A DNA stretch of 32,005 nt from Candidatus Hydrothermarchaeota archaeon (GCA_015521615.1 WANW01000034.1:1-32005); one strand, 5' to 3'; counted from the stretch's first letter, positions 1 through 6,486 are shown. Program-made: numbers and translations. The notes: a model not told the origin generated them from the sequence alone.

Positions 1-86
1 GGTCTGAACCTGTGAAACTTCTTTAAGAACCTGCTGAGGTTGACCTTTTTGCCCTTTTCCCTGGGAAACTTTACTGCTATTAACAT
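1..86 (-). CDS. 5' end of an unidentified gene running off the left edge
   Basis: An ATG at 86 on the minus strand opens 28 codons (MLIAVKFPREKG, then a Lys/Arg-rich stretch) with no stop before the window edge. A minus-strand TATA-like element (CCTTTATAAA, about 121-130) lies 35-45 bases upstream. The N-terminus is basic (many K/R) and matches no family I can name from so little sequence. It diverges from the small ORF at 179, and the shared intergenic stretch carries TACTAAC repeats. Only the coding frame and promoter are visible. Confidence 0.45.
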   Translation of the reverse strand, partial: MLIAVKFPREKGKKVNLSRFLKKFHRFR

Positions 87-97
87 CTCGTATCACT

Positions 98-179
98 GAT
101 ACTAACAACAGTAGCTAACATTTATAAAGGTTACTAATACCAGAAATTTTATATGGAAGTGTTACTAACGATGTTAGTA
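98..179. promoter_or_regulatory. Divergent control region with repeated TACTAAC elements
   Basis: TACTAAC occurs at 100-106, TAGCTAAC at 111-118 and TACTAAT at 132-138. A perfect inverted repeat TACTAAC-GAT-GTTAGTA spans 163-179. A plus-strand TATA box (AAATTTTATAT, 145-155) places transcription start near 176, inside the palindrome and at the ATG of the ORF at 179. A minus TATA-like element is at 121-130. The arrangement fits an operator controlling both directions; the regulator is unknown. Confidence 0.5.
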
Positions 180-286
180 TGGGGATAGTGTTCGAAGAGC
201 GCCTCGGGAGCAAAATTTACATAATAAAGGTCAGACCCGTTGCTTATCCCTTCCTTTTTGACAGGCTCAGCATTATGTTGAAATAA
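179..286 (+). CDS. Small 35-residue protein of unknown function, probably leaderless
   Basis: ATG at 179 opens 35 codons ending with TAA at 284-286 (MGIVFEERLGSKIYIIKV..., ending SIMLK). The TATA box at 145-155 puts transcription start within a few bases of the ATG, so translation would be leaderless. The start overlaps the right arm of the 163-179 palindrome, as expected for a repressed gene. The peptide has a mixed beta-like pattern and no recognised motif. It may be a real small gene or a decayed remnant. It is followed after 11 bases by another short ORF on the same strand. Confidence 0.35.
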   Translation: MGIVFEERLGSKIYIIKVRPVAYPFLFDRLSIMLK

Positions 287-297
287 GGGATAAAAAC

Positions 298-381
298 ATG
301 GAGATTATTGAGGTTTGGCATTATCATGTGAGGCACAGCGACGGGAAGATCATCCACAGAGATAGAAAATATCCCAGATGA
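298..381 (+). CDS. Small 27-residue ORF of unknown function
   Basis: ATG at 298 to TGA at 379-381 encodes MEIIEVWHYHVRHSDGKIIH followed by a basic tail. It has four His and several charged residues but no family I recognise. A weak purine-rich stretch (AAGGGATAAAAAC) precedes it. It sits 11 bases after the 35-residue ORF and could be cotranscribed with it. With no length or family support, this is a tentative call; it could be a fragment of a degraded gene. The 36 bases to the convergent toxin gene are T-rich. Confidence 0.25.
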   Translation: MEIIEVWHYHVRHSDGKIIHRDRKYPR

Positions 382-417
382 AGCCGCCCTTTTTATAACT
401 TGACCTCTTGTAAATTT

Positions 418-834
418 TTAAAGCTCTACAGGGTCTATCACTTCCACTCCTACACCCAAGAAACCTTTGTCGGGGGTCATGAGCTTGCTGACACCATGCT
501 TCTTCATAGTGGCGAGTATTGCCGCGTCGCGCCCACCTATTCTGTGTCTGTACTTTTCTTCAAGTACGTCAATGCCCAAGTTCAGAGTATCAATATCAAA
601 ATCGGCGATTTTCATCGTAGAGAGTCTCAGCAGCTTTTTTATCCTCTGGGCAAGCTCTGACCTTGGCATTGAAGATACCTTGAATAAGTAGTGTGCAACT
701 TCCATCCAGATTACCGTAGAAGTGAGTATTTCCTCCGAGCTAATCACTTTCTCCAGTATCGGTTTAACCTTCTCATGTTCCGGAAGTGTTGGGTCAAGGT
801 AGTAAATCCAGATGTTACTGTCCACCGCTATCAT
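418..834 (-). CDS. vapC: PIN-domain ribonuclease toxin, VapC family
   Basis: This 138-residue protein has the PIN-domain layout: D5 in an N-terminal AVDSN strand, E45 in the WMEV helix, D103 in GGRDA and D122 in TPDKGF. These are the acidic residues that hold Mg2+/Mn2+ in VapC endoribonucleases, and length and order are canonical. In this family the toxin cleaves RNA, often tRNA or rRNA, when freed from its antitoxin; the target here is unknown. Its ATG overlaps the stop of the upstream AbrB-type gene as ATGA (831-834), so translation is coupled to the antitoxin. All four acidic positions are present, so it should be active. Confidence 0.9.
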   Translation of the reverse strand: MIAVDSNIWIYYLDPTLPEHEKVKPILEKVISSEEILTSTVIWMEVAHYLFKVSSMPRSELAQRIKKLLRLSTMKIADFDIDTLNLGIDVLEEKYRHRIGGRDAAILATMKKHGVSKLMTPDKGFLGVGVEVIDPVEL

Positions 835-1082
835 GGTTCGCCCTTCCAGATTTCCTTCACCCTAAGCGCTTCTTCTTTTGCCACTTTTGTAGCCTTAATC
901 TTCTCTTGAATGTCACGTGCCTCTTTCAGGAACTCCTCTGGAGTTATTTTCTTGTATATTAGCAGTCCTTCTTCCCTTTCCTCTGCTGTAATCTCATCAC
1001 CCTTTTTTATCCTCAAAGCTTTCCTCACTTCAGCAGGCAACGTAACTCTGCCCCTTTCGTCAATCTTCAGTTTAATACCCAT
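831..1082 (-). CDS. vapB: AbrB/SpoVT-type antitoxin, VapB family
   Basis: From ATG at 1082 the protein has 83 residues. It starts MGIKLKIDERGRVTLPAEVR, the swapped-hairpin AbrB/SpoVT DNA-binding fold with its usual GRVTLP core, then a GDEI strand. A charged helical C-terminus (about residues 45-83) would bind and neutralise VapC. The ORF extends upstream to 1175, but that extension runs through the palindromic promoter and looks untranslated, so I start at MGIK. It is coupled to vapC by a 4-base overlap. The inverted repeat at 1118-1137 is the likely autoregulatory operator. Confidence 0.87.
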   Translation of the reverse strand: MGIKLKIDERGRVTLPAEVRKALRIKKGDEITAEEREEGLLIYKKITPEEFLKEARDIQEKIKATKVAKEEALRVKEIWKGEP

Positions 1083-1117
1083 TTTCCCACTAACCCACAA
1101 TGGGATAATAACGAGAA

Positions 1118-1137
1118 GGATGATTTTTAAATCATCC
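1118..1137. promoter_or_regulatory. Palindromic operator/promoter upstream of vapBC
   Basis: GGATGATTTTTAAATCATCC is a perfect inverted repeat (9-base arms, 2-base spacer) containing a TTTAAAAA TATA-like core. It lies 36 bases upstream of the vapB start, the right place for the vapB promoter. VapB-VapC complexes commonly bind such palindromes to repress their own operon. The symmetry means a TATA box is readable in both directions. Confidence 0.6.
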
Positions 1138-1157
1138 AAAAACAAAAAGGAGGTGAA

Positions 1158-1176
1158 CATGCGGCAAAGCCGCATG
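1158..1176 (-). terminator. Hairpin and T-rich tract after the first nosL-like gene
   Basis: Immediately past the stop of the minus-strand lipoprotein gene lies a perfect 8-base-pair stem (CATGCGGC / GCCGCATG) with a 3-base loop. On the minus strand it is followed by TTCACCTCCTTTTTGTTTTT. The hairpin plus T tract resembles an intrinsic terminator before the vapBC promoter. A related hairpin with the same GTTCACCTC flank is at 2763-2788. Confidence 0.5.
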
Positions 1177-1180
1177 CTCC

Positions 1181-1741
1181 TTACATCTTCATCTCACCCT
1201 CGCCCATTTTCATACCCTTCATGCCGCCCATCTTCATCTTCAGGCTTTTAATGAGCTCCGGGGTTACCTCTTCGTAGGTTATTACTTCCCCACCATGCTG
1301 TGAGGCGAAGGCATGTGCATCCTCGCTCTTGGCAAAGGGTACGAGGTCATCGCCCATAGGCCCCTGAACGTCGCTGCCCTTTACATAGTATGCCTTTCTG
1401 GCGTCCGTATACTGCTTGCTGGCGTAGTCGGTTACGAAGATTGCGGCTACCTCGCTTCTATCAACCCACTGCTTGGGCTCGTTCTTGTTCGTCAGACCGA
1501 GTATGAACTTAAACATGTCCCTGGGTGAATCGAAGTGATAACGCTCACCGCTCTTGAGCACAACCTGCGCGCGCCACTCTGGATATTTGGCTGGCATCAT
1601 ACCACAAATGGGGCATTTGTCATCCATTGTTGGCTCTACAGGAGTAATCGCAGGAGTCTTCTCAGCGGGCTTCTCTGCAGGTGCCTGGGTACATCCGGCA
1701 AATATAATAAATGCCAGTATCCACAAAGCCAGTTTTTTCAA
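1181..1741 (-). CDS. NosL-like copper-binding lipoprotein with a Met-rich tail
   Basis: This 186-residue protein has a lipoprotein signal (MKKLALWILAFIIFAGC, lipid Cys17) and a Pro/Glu linker. A NosL core follows, with CPICGMMP (C43, C46, M48, M49), and downstream YHFDSPRDMFKF and the AYYV...GPMG pattern. NosL is an extracytoplasmic Cu(I) chaperone, best known for N2O reductase maturation but also found beside other copper enzymes. The last 17 residues form a Met-rich tail (MKMGGMKGMKMGEGEMKM), a plausible extra Cu(I) site absent from the second copy at 9636-10100. A strong GGAGGTGA site precedes the ATG. No nosZ is visible; the nearest possible copper client is the oxidase at the right edge. 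Confidence 0.82.
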   Translation of the reverse strand: MKKLALWILAFIIFAGCTQAPAEKPAEKTPAITPVEPTMDDKCPICGMMPAKYPEWRAQVVLKSGERYHFDSPRDMFKFILGLTNKNEPKQWVDRSEVAAIFVTDYASKQYTDARKAYYVKGSDVQGPMGDDLVPFAKSEDAHAFASQHGGEVITYEEVTPELIKSLKMKMGGMKGMKMGEGEMKM

Positions 1742-1795
1742 AGCTCTTTCACCTCCTTCTGTGTTTCTTTTCCTGTAAAATAGAACAAAATATAT

Positions 1796-1805
1796 TATTT
1801 ATATC
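1796..1805 (-). promoter_or_regulatory. TATA box of the first nosL-like gene
   Basis: On the minus strand AGATATAAAT is an archaeal TATA box, with start expected near 1773 and a short leader holding GGAGGTGA (1750-1757). The phased repeat at 1869-1898 lies 65-100 bases upstream of it. Confidence 0.55.
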
Positions 1806-1868
1806 TAATCGTTGAAAGTGTTCTGATAACAAAATAAACACAGAGGTATCCCATCTTATAACCAATAT

Positions 1869-1898
1869 TTTGCGAAAAAATGCGTCAAAATGTGTCAG
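1869..1898. promoter_or_regulatory. 10-bp-phased repeat upstream of the first nosL-like gene
   Basis: Three consecutive 10-base units share a purine-pyrimidine-G core at the same position: TTTGCGAAAA, AATGCGTCAA, AATGTGTCAG. One-turn spacing puts the cores on the same DNA face. Related arrays lie at 2888-2937 and 10167-10216. A cooperative regulator site is inferred. Confidence 0.45.
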
Positions 1899-1938
1899 TA
1901 AAAATTATAAAAAAAGAAAATTGCAAATAAAAATAAAA

Positions 1939-2733
1939 CTATGGATTACCCTTTGTTGGAACTTTTGGAACGCTGTCGCTGTGACAATCCCTGCAGTTTT
2001 CCTGACATGTTGTTTCATATATCATATAGGGTGGCATCATTATGTAGTTCCAGTTTCCATCTCTCCATGTGTTCAGTACCTCAACTGTTTTTGCTGCAAC
2101 ATCCGCTGCCAAGCGTGCACATCTCTCAACCCTGTAGTCTGAGAAGAAACCCACGTCTCCCTCTGCCTTCATCCACCTGTTCACTGAAATATGACACAGC
2201 GGGGTACCTGCCACAGTACTTGCCTTTATCTCAGTCCTTAAAGGTTTTTCCGGCTTGAACTGTGGCAGCTTTGTATTCGCATACCAGCGCATAATATCAC
2301 TGGTCATAAGCTCAGGGGTTTCAAAGTACACATCAGCCTCTGGCTCCCAGGTAACCAGGCCTATGGGAATGCTTGCCCCTATCAAGGTTCCACATACAGT
2401 TCCCCAACCGGCGACACCACCATGGAACTGGGCAAAGGCCTTCATGGGAAAAGAAACCCAGGGTTCACCGACTCTGTCCCTCAGCTGCTCAACAATCCCT
2501 TTTAAAACCGAATAGGTGCAGTAGTTGTCAAAGTAGGCCTCATATGCCAGGCGTGCCGCCTTGTTCGGGCTCAGTTTCTGGTATTCCCAGGGTTCTCTGG
2601 CAAGTGCTGACTGTTTCTTTTGCTCTGGTTTCATACATCCTGCCAGGAGCCCCATGCTTCCAACCGCCATACCAAGGGCGAAGCCCGTGCTCCCTGCAAG
2701 AAAAGCCCTTCTCGAAATTCTTCTCCCATCCAT
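1939..2733 (-). CDS. Tat-exported split-Soret-like redox protein with one c-type haem motif
   Basis: From ATG at 2733 (GAAGGAGG seven bases upstream) the protein has 264 residues. The N-terminus carries a twin-arginine signal (RRISRRAFLAGS) and a hydrophobic stretch ending LLAGC, so it may be lipid-anchored. The mature part has the pattern of split-Soret cytochrome / C_GCAxxG_C_C proteins: an AAYEAY-type helix, FHGGVAGWGTVCGTLIGAS, then Cys residues at CHIS and CARLAADV. The C-terminus has CQENCRDCHS, a single CxxCH haem site. Known split-Soret cytochromes are small dimeric electron-transfer proteins of sulfate reducers. An upstream ATG at 2823 would pass through a hairpin and the TATA box and is unlikely. 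Confidence 0.65.
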   Translation of the reverse strand: MDGRRISRRAFLAGSTGFALGMAVGSMGLLAGCMKPEQKKQSALAREPWEYQKLSPNKAARLAYEAYFDNYCTYSVLKGIVEQLRDRVGEPWVSFPMKAFAQFHGGVAGWGTVCGTLIGASIPIGLVTWEPEADVYFETPELMTSDIMRWYANTKLPQFKPEKPLRTEIKASTVAGTPLCHISVNRWMKAEGDVGFFSDYRVERCARLAADVAAKTVEVLNTWRDGNWNYIMMPPYMIYETTCQENCRDCHSDSVPKVPTKGNP

Positions 2734-2762
2734 TATGCGACCTCCTTCTGCAAAATAGAGGT

Positions 2763-2788
2763 GAACATGTGGCAAAAGCCACACGTTC
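2763..2788 (-). promoter_or_regulatory. Hairpin in the 5' leader of the split-Soret-like gene
   Basis: GAAC-A-TGTGGC pairs with GCCACA-C-GTTC around an AAAA loop, with one internal mismatch. It lies between the TATA box (2822-2836) and the start at 2733, hence inside the expected transcript. Its loop-distal flank GTTCACCTC on the minus strand is shared with the hairpin at 1158-1176. It could be an attenuator, an RNA-stability element or a dispersed small repeat. Confidence 0.4.
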
Positions 2789-2821
2789 TGGCAAGCAATG
2801 CCGCTATTAATAGAGAAACAC

Positions 2822-2836
2822 ATATATTTATATTTT
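2822..2836 (-). promoter_or_regulatory. TATA box of the split-Soret-like gene
   Basis: AAATATAAATATATG on the minus strand predicts transcription start near 2803 and a leader of about 70 bases containing the 2763-2788 hairpin. The phased repeat at 2888-2937 begins about 55 bases upstream. Confidence 0.55.
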
Positions 2837-2887
2837 GCTGCTGAAATCTGACAATTTATACAATTTTACTGCAATAATATGCCATAT

Positions 2888-2937
2888 AACATGTTATTGC
2901 ATGAAAAAACATGTCAAAACATGTTTTCATCTGTTAT
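2888..2937. promoter_or_regulatory. 10-bp-phased CATG repeat upstream of the split-Soret-like gene
   Basis: Consecutive 10-base units read AACATGTTAT, TGCATGAAAA, AACATGTCAA, AACATGTTTT and a weaker CATCTGTTAT. The ATG core recurs at exactly 10-base spacing four times. The array overlaps the 3' end of the neighbouring gene (stop at 2914-2916). It is the strongest of the phased arrays in this window and probably binds a cooperative regulator of the gene at 1939-2733. Confidence 0.5.
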
Positions 2938-3807
2938 GTATACTTTATATGTCCTTTTAAATGGTTCTCTCCGTATTATACCTCTGTTTTCCAGTTTGGC
3001 AAGTATCTGACTTACCTTTGGGCGTGAAAATTTAATTCGCTCAGCTTTCCATATATCTTCCTGTAGAGCCACACCACCTCTTGCCTTAATAAGGGATAGA
3101 ATAAGTTCCTCATCGTCAGTTAGCTCCTTTTTGTCTTTCCTCTTCATTTTCATGAATGCGGGTATCATATCTCCTATTTTCTTATTCTTTTTCTTTATCA
3201 TAAAATAATAGATTGGCGATAGCAGGATGATGGGGATTAACATAAGAATAACAATCATAGAATATGTGGATTTATTTGCAACAGGATAAAATATACCCAC
3301 ATAAAACGTCTCGTTCTTTCTCAAAGCCCTTTTCCAGATCAGGACTACATGATTATCTTCAATATTTACGTAATCTGGCATAACTGTTAAATCATCTGAA
3401 TTTTCTAATGGCAGATTGGCGGAGGTGACATCTGGAAAGGAATTTTCCGGTAATTTAATTATAAGCAGAAGGTGCTCAACCGGGAAAGGGAAACCTACAT
3501 CCTTATAATAAAAGTGCTCTTTTCCTGCCAGCCTGCTCTCTGCTCTGCCAAGGACCTTTATCTCGTGTCTCCCCGGAAGGACGACAATACCTCCCTCTTT
3601 TATAATGACACTCTCCACATTTTCCATCAGTTGTATATCCTTACCGCGGATCGGGATGAATGCCTCCTTATCAGACTCCACTGAAATGAATATCCTCTCC
3701 TCCCCCTTATCCAGGTCCACATGAATCTCTACATTTTTAAGTACAGTATCTCCATGTGCTACGGGCATGACAAAAGCTAACAGCACAATAAACCAGGGGA
3801 ATCTCAT
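2914..3807 (-). CDS. Membrane-anchored winged-helix protein, first of a tandem pair
   Basis: The 297-residue protein has an N-terminal signal (residues 1-19) and an exported beta-rich domain of about 160 residues. One membrane helix (about 183-204, YSMIVILMLIPIILLSP) is followed by a Lys-rich stop-transfer segment. A cytoplasmic winged-helix domain (about 229-292) ends ALQEDIWKAERIKFSRPKVS and ENRGIIRREP, a MarR-like recognition helix and wing. The topology suggests an outside sensor directly coupled to a DNA-binding domain. It is paralogous to 3923-4849, with matching architecture and a near-identical RPKVS...LE.RG.I.REP core. The ATG lies about 28 bases from its TATA box, so the mRNA may be leaderless. 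The signal sensed is unknown. Confidence 0.6.
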   Translation of the reverse strand: MRFPWFIVLLAFVMPVAHGDTVLKNVEIHVDLDKGEERIFISVESDKEAFIPIRGKDIQLMENVESVIIKEGGIVVLPGRHEIKVLGRAESRLAGKEHFYYKDVGFPFPVEHLLLIIKLPENSFPDVTSANLPLENSDDLTVMPDYVNIEDNHVVLIWKRALRKNETFYVGIFYPVANKSTYSMIVILMLIPIILLSPIYYFMIKKKNKKIGDMIPAFMKMKRKDKKELTDDEELILSLIKARGGVALQEDIWKAERIKFSRPKVSQILAKLENRGIIRREPFKRTYKVYITDENMF

Positions 3808-3828
3808 ATCTAAAAGAGCATCCTATGA

Positions 3829-3840
3829 GATATTTATATC
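3829..3840 (-). promoter_or_regulatory. TATA box of the membrane winged-helix gene
   Basis: GATATAAATATC on the minus strand is centred about 28 bases upstream of the ATG at 3807, predicting a very short or absent leader. A TGTTCGAACA palindrome lies just upstream at 3859-3868. Confidence 0.5.
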
Positions 3841-3922
3841 TATCAATTGAAAATGTAATGTTCGAACATAAAAAGCAGTCAATTTCACTACAAAATCGGA
3901 TATATACTGGATAAATACGTTA

Positions 3923-4849
3923 TTAAATGTTAAGCTTTACTTTAAAAGTTTTTTTATAAGGTTCACGCACTATCAATCCGCGAGATTCGAGTTCAGAGAT
4001 TATTCTGCTCACTTTTGGTCGTGAGAATGGGAGCACCTCGCTCTTCCAGATGGTCTCCTGGAGCACTTCACCGCCCTGGCTGCGGATAAATTCAACGATT
4101 GCGCGTTCTTCATCATTCAGAAAGACATTGGCAACCTCTACCTTGCGTTTGCGCTTTGCGTAATGAAATCCAACCAGAAATGTAAGGGAGGCTATGAGAA
4201 GTGTTGAGATTAAAAAGTAATTAGGCCCCTCTTTTTCCGGGAGATGTATGCCCACTTCAAAACTCTCCCCGGCTTTAAGTGAGCGCTCCCACATCAGCGT
4301 TACTCTGTTGTTTCTAATTGCGACGCCGTCTGGGGGGATGCTCGTACTCCTCTGAAAAGTATCTGCTGAGCAGCAGTTGGGCAGACTGCGGTTAAATGTT
4401 CTGACTTCCGGGAAAACCCCCTCGGGAAATATCACCAGAAGACGGAACGTGTCAATGTCATAGGGTGTGGCGAAACCCTTGTAGAAGTATGTGCCCTCAT
4501 TGATATCAACTTTACCTACTGAGCTCATGGTGAAGGAGGTGCTTTCTCCCGTTCTTAGAGGATGTGTAAAGTATACCCTCTTTTTAACTCCAAGTTCTTC
4601 AATTTTCATTGGCTCACCATCTGAAGATGCGGCACTTAGTGGCATGGGGAATGCAAAATCAAAAAATCTCAAACCATCTGTCCTCGATGTTATATCCACA
4701 TAGAACTTCTCCTCTCCTGTTTGCAGATCCAGTGTTACAGTCACCTGGTTGATATGGTAGTCGCTGCTTTCACTGGCGATAGTAATTGGGAGCATAAACA
4801 GGAATACACCTAGCCATGCTACAAGGCCGAGGAGTAGTGAAATTTTCAT
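3923..4849 (-). CDS. Membrane-anchored winged-helix protein, second of a tandem pair
   Basis: From the ATG at 4849, preceded by GGTGGTG, it has 308 residues; an ATG at 4858 would add three. A signal/anchor segment (LLLGLVAWLGVFLFMLPITIA) precedes an exported beta-rich domain with two adjacent Cys (NCCS). One membrane helix (FLISTLLIASLTFLVGF) and a basic stretch follow. The C-terminal winged helix contains LQETIWKSEVLPFSRPKVSR and ELESRGLIVREP. It is a diverged tandem duplicate of 2914-3807 and probably transduces an extracellular cue to transcription. The pair lies between the cytochrome and the PQQ propeller genes, so control of respiratory or copper functions is possible but unproven. Confidence 0.6.
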   Translation of the reverse strand: MKISLLLGLVAWLGVFLFMLPITIASESSDYHINQVTVTLDLQTGEEKFYVDITSRTDGLRFFDFAFPMPLSAASSDGEPMKIEELGVKKRVYFTHPLRTGESTSFTMSSVGKVDINEGTYFYKGFATPYDIDTFRLLVIFPEGVFPEVRTFNRSLPNCCSADTFQRSTSIPPDGVAIRNNRVTLMWERSLKAGESFEVGIHLPEKEGPNYFLISTLLIASLTFLVGFHYAKRKRKVEVANVFLNDEERAIVEFIRSQGGEVLQETIWKSEVLPFSRPKVSRIISELESRGLIVREPYKKTFKVKLNI

Positions 4850-4869
4850 CACCACCATTTCATTTGCCT

Positions 4870-4930
4870 AACATGTGAACATCTTTTGTAAGGTTTTTAA
4901 TCTGAAAAATCGTCGAAAATTTTAATACAC
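4870..4930. promoter_or_regulatory. Divergent promoters between membrane regulator and propeller genes
   Basis: A minus-strand TATA-like ATTAAAAACC (about 4893-4902) serves the gene starting at 4849. A plus-strand AAATTTTAATAC (about 4917-4928) is 25-30 bases upstream of the ATG at 4951, implying a leaderless mRNA. AACATGTGAA at 4870-4879 matches one unit of the phased AAYRYG repeat seen elsewhere, as a single copy. Confidence 0.45.
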
Positions 4931-4950
4931 ACAAAAAGCATGTTTTCCAC

Positions 4951-6063
4951 ATGCGCTATGTTACTGTCCTGCTTCTACTCGCTGCATTCGCAGGATGCAC
5001 ATCGAGCGGGCAGCTTAGTGATATAAGCAGCGACGGCACGATGTTCCAGTACGACCTCGCCCACAGCGGCGTGGCGCGGGAGGGTGTTTCTCCCCCCCTT
5101 AAGCTGGTGTGGCAGGCTGGCACAGGAGGCATGATAGGCTACTCCTCACCCGTGGTTGTGGGCAACCTTGTGCTCGTGGGGAACACCGACTGGAACCTGT
5201 ATGCCTTCGACGCTGCAACAGGTAAGCTGGTGTGGAAGTTTCCGACGGGCGGAGAGGTTCACTCCACGCCAGCGGTGGCTGGAGGCAAGGTGTTCTTCGG
5301 CAGCTACGACGGCACCCTCTACGCCCTCGACCTCAAAACAGGAAAGAAGCTGTGGAGCTATAAAACGAAGGGCGAAATTCTGACCTCTCCTGCGGTGGCA
5401 CACGGCGTGGTTTACTTCGGCTCCTTCGACGGCAGGATATTAGCACTAAACGCCGAAAACGGGAAGAAACTCTGGGAGAAGAAGACGAAGGGGCAGGTGC
5501 ACTCATCGCCAGCTGTGGTTGACGGCGTGGTTTTCACAAGCTCCTACCATGAGTACAGGGTGTATGCGCTGGACGCGAGCACAGGTAAAACGCTGTGGAC
5601 CTTCGAGACGAGGGGCTTTATCCATGCCTCACCTGCGGTGGCGGAGGGCAGGGTTTACATACCCTCAAAGGACTCTTTCCTCTACTGCCTAGATGCGAAG
5701 ACCGGCAAGCTGCTGTGGAGGTTTGAGACGGGCGCTCCCATAGACTCCACGCCAGCGGTGGCTGGAGGCAAGGTGTTCTTCGGCAGCTACGACGGTAATG
5801 TATATGCGGTGGATGCAGTCACCGGGAAGGAGCTGTGGAGCACAGAGATAGGGGCACAGTTTATAGGCTCGCCCGTGGTTTCTGGTGAGGTGGTTTACAT
5901 AGGCGCACTTGACGGCGTGCTCTATGCGCTCAGCGCAGAGAGCGGCGAGGTGCTGTGGAACTACAACACGGGCAACATGATATACTCCTCGCCCGCGGTG
6001 GCTGGAGGAAAGGTTTTCATCTCAAATCTGGACGGTCTGCTCTACGCTTTCGCTCCGGAGTGA
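4951..6063 (+). CDS. PQQ-type beta-propeller lipoprotein
   Basis: The 370-residue protein has a lipoprotein signal (MRYVTVLLLLAAFAGC). About eight repeats of roughly 40 residues follow, each with a variant of VYAxDAxTGKxLWxFxTG and SSPAVAGGKVFFGSYDG. These are PQQ-like propeller blades, as in BamB and quinoprotein dehydrogenases, though the calcium/PQQ residues of true dehydrogenases are not obvious. It is probably a surface scaffold or binding protein. Two blades share 52 identical bases (5261-5312 and 5744-5795), a sign of recent gene conversion. The gene is GC-rich compared with the upstream regulator pair and lies three bases before the JAMM gene. Confidence 0.8.
   Translation: MRYVTVLLLLAAFAGCTSSGQLSDISSDGTMFQYDLAHSGVAREGVSPPLKLVWQAGTGGMIGYSSPVVVGNLVLVGNTDWNLYAFDAATGKLVWKFPTGGEVHSTPAVAGGKVFFGSYDGTLYALDLKTGKKLWSYKTKGEILTSPAVAHGVVYFGSFDGRILALNAENGKKLWEKKTKGQVHSSPAVVDGVVFTSSYHEYRVYALDASTGKTLWTFETRGFIHASPAVAEGRVYIPSKDSFLYCLDAKTGKLLWRFETGAPIDSTPAVAGGKVFFGSYDGNVYAVDAVTGKELWSTEIGAQFIGSPVVSGEVVYIGALDGVLYALSAESGEVLWNYNTGNMIYSSPAVAGGKVFISNLDGLLYAFAPE
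5261..5312 (+). repeat. 52-base exact repeat inside the propeller gene, copy 1
   Basis: The stretch beginning ACTCCACGCCAGCGGTGGCT is identical base for base to 5744-5795. It encodes the STPAVAGGKVFFGSYDG part of one blade. Synonymous identity over 17 codons points to recent conversion or duplication. Confidence 0.85.
5744..5795 (+). repeat. 52-base exact repeat inside the propeller gene, copy 2
   Basis: Second identical copy of the 5261-5312 segment, 483 bases downstream. The distance equals 161 codons, about four blades, so the copies are in the same frame. Confidence 0.85.
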
Positions 6064-6066
6064 GAC

Positions 6067-6486
6067 ATGAGCACGCTGGTTCTGCCGAGGAGGCTGCTGG
6101 AGGAGATTCTTAGCCACGCCCGGAGAAGCGCGCCACATGAGGCGTGTGGTGTTATAGCAGGCGAGGCTAAGGGCGGGCGAAAGCTCGCCAGGGCAGTTTA
6201 TCCGTGCAGAAATGTCGCCAGAAACCCGTATGCAGAGTATACAATTGCCCCCGAGGACCTGGTGAAGGCGCTGAGCGACATAGAGAGGAAAAAGCTTGAG
6301 GTGCTGGGCTTCTATCACTCTCATCCAGGTGGAGGTGTCTCACCCTCGGGCATAGACCAGGCGAGGGCGAGCTGGGACGGCGCGAGTTATGTTATCGTGA
6401 ATCTCCGCGGCGAGATAGCCTCCTGGGTGTGGGATGAGGAAGCCAGGAGTTTCAGAAGGGAGGAGGTGAAGGTCGAGAGTCAGTGA
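6067..6486 (+). CDS. JAMM/MPN+ metalloprotease
   Basis: The 139-residue single-domain protein has the full JAMM zinc motif: an upstream Glu in HEACGVIAG, and HSHPGGGVSPSGID, matching HxHx7Sx2D. Archaeal enzymes of this kind remove ubiquitin-like SAMP proteins from targets or release sulfur-carrier proteins; bacterial relatives act on thiocarboxylate carriers. Given the sulfur-relay genes in this window, either role is conceivable. It follows the propeller gene by three bases and is probably cotranscribed. Its last seven bases overlap the convergent membrane-protein gene (6480-6486). All metal ligands are present, so it should be catalytic. Confidence 0.82.
   Translation: MSTLVLPRRLLEEILSHARRSAPHEACGVIAGEAKGGRKLARAVYPCRNVARNPYAEYTIAPEDLVKALSDIERKKLEVLGFYHSHPGGGVSPSGIDQARASWDGASYVIVNLRGEIASWVWDEEARSFRREEVKVESQ

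Noticed and set aside
1159-1251. Plus-strand 30-codon ORF with a strong AGGAGGTGA site, antisense to the end of the nosL-like gene
   Set aside because: The site and ATG fall inside a terminator-like hairpin, and the encoded Ser/Pro/Arg-rich peptide merely mirrors the Met-rich tail. I treat the hairpin as the real feature, though the palindromic TATA at 1118-1137 could start a transcript.
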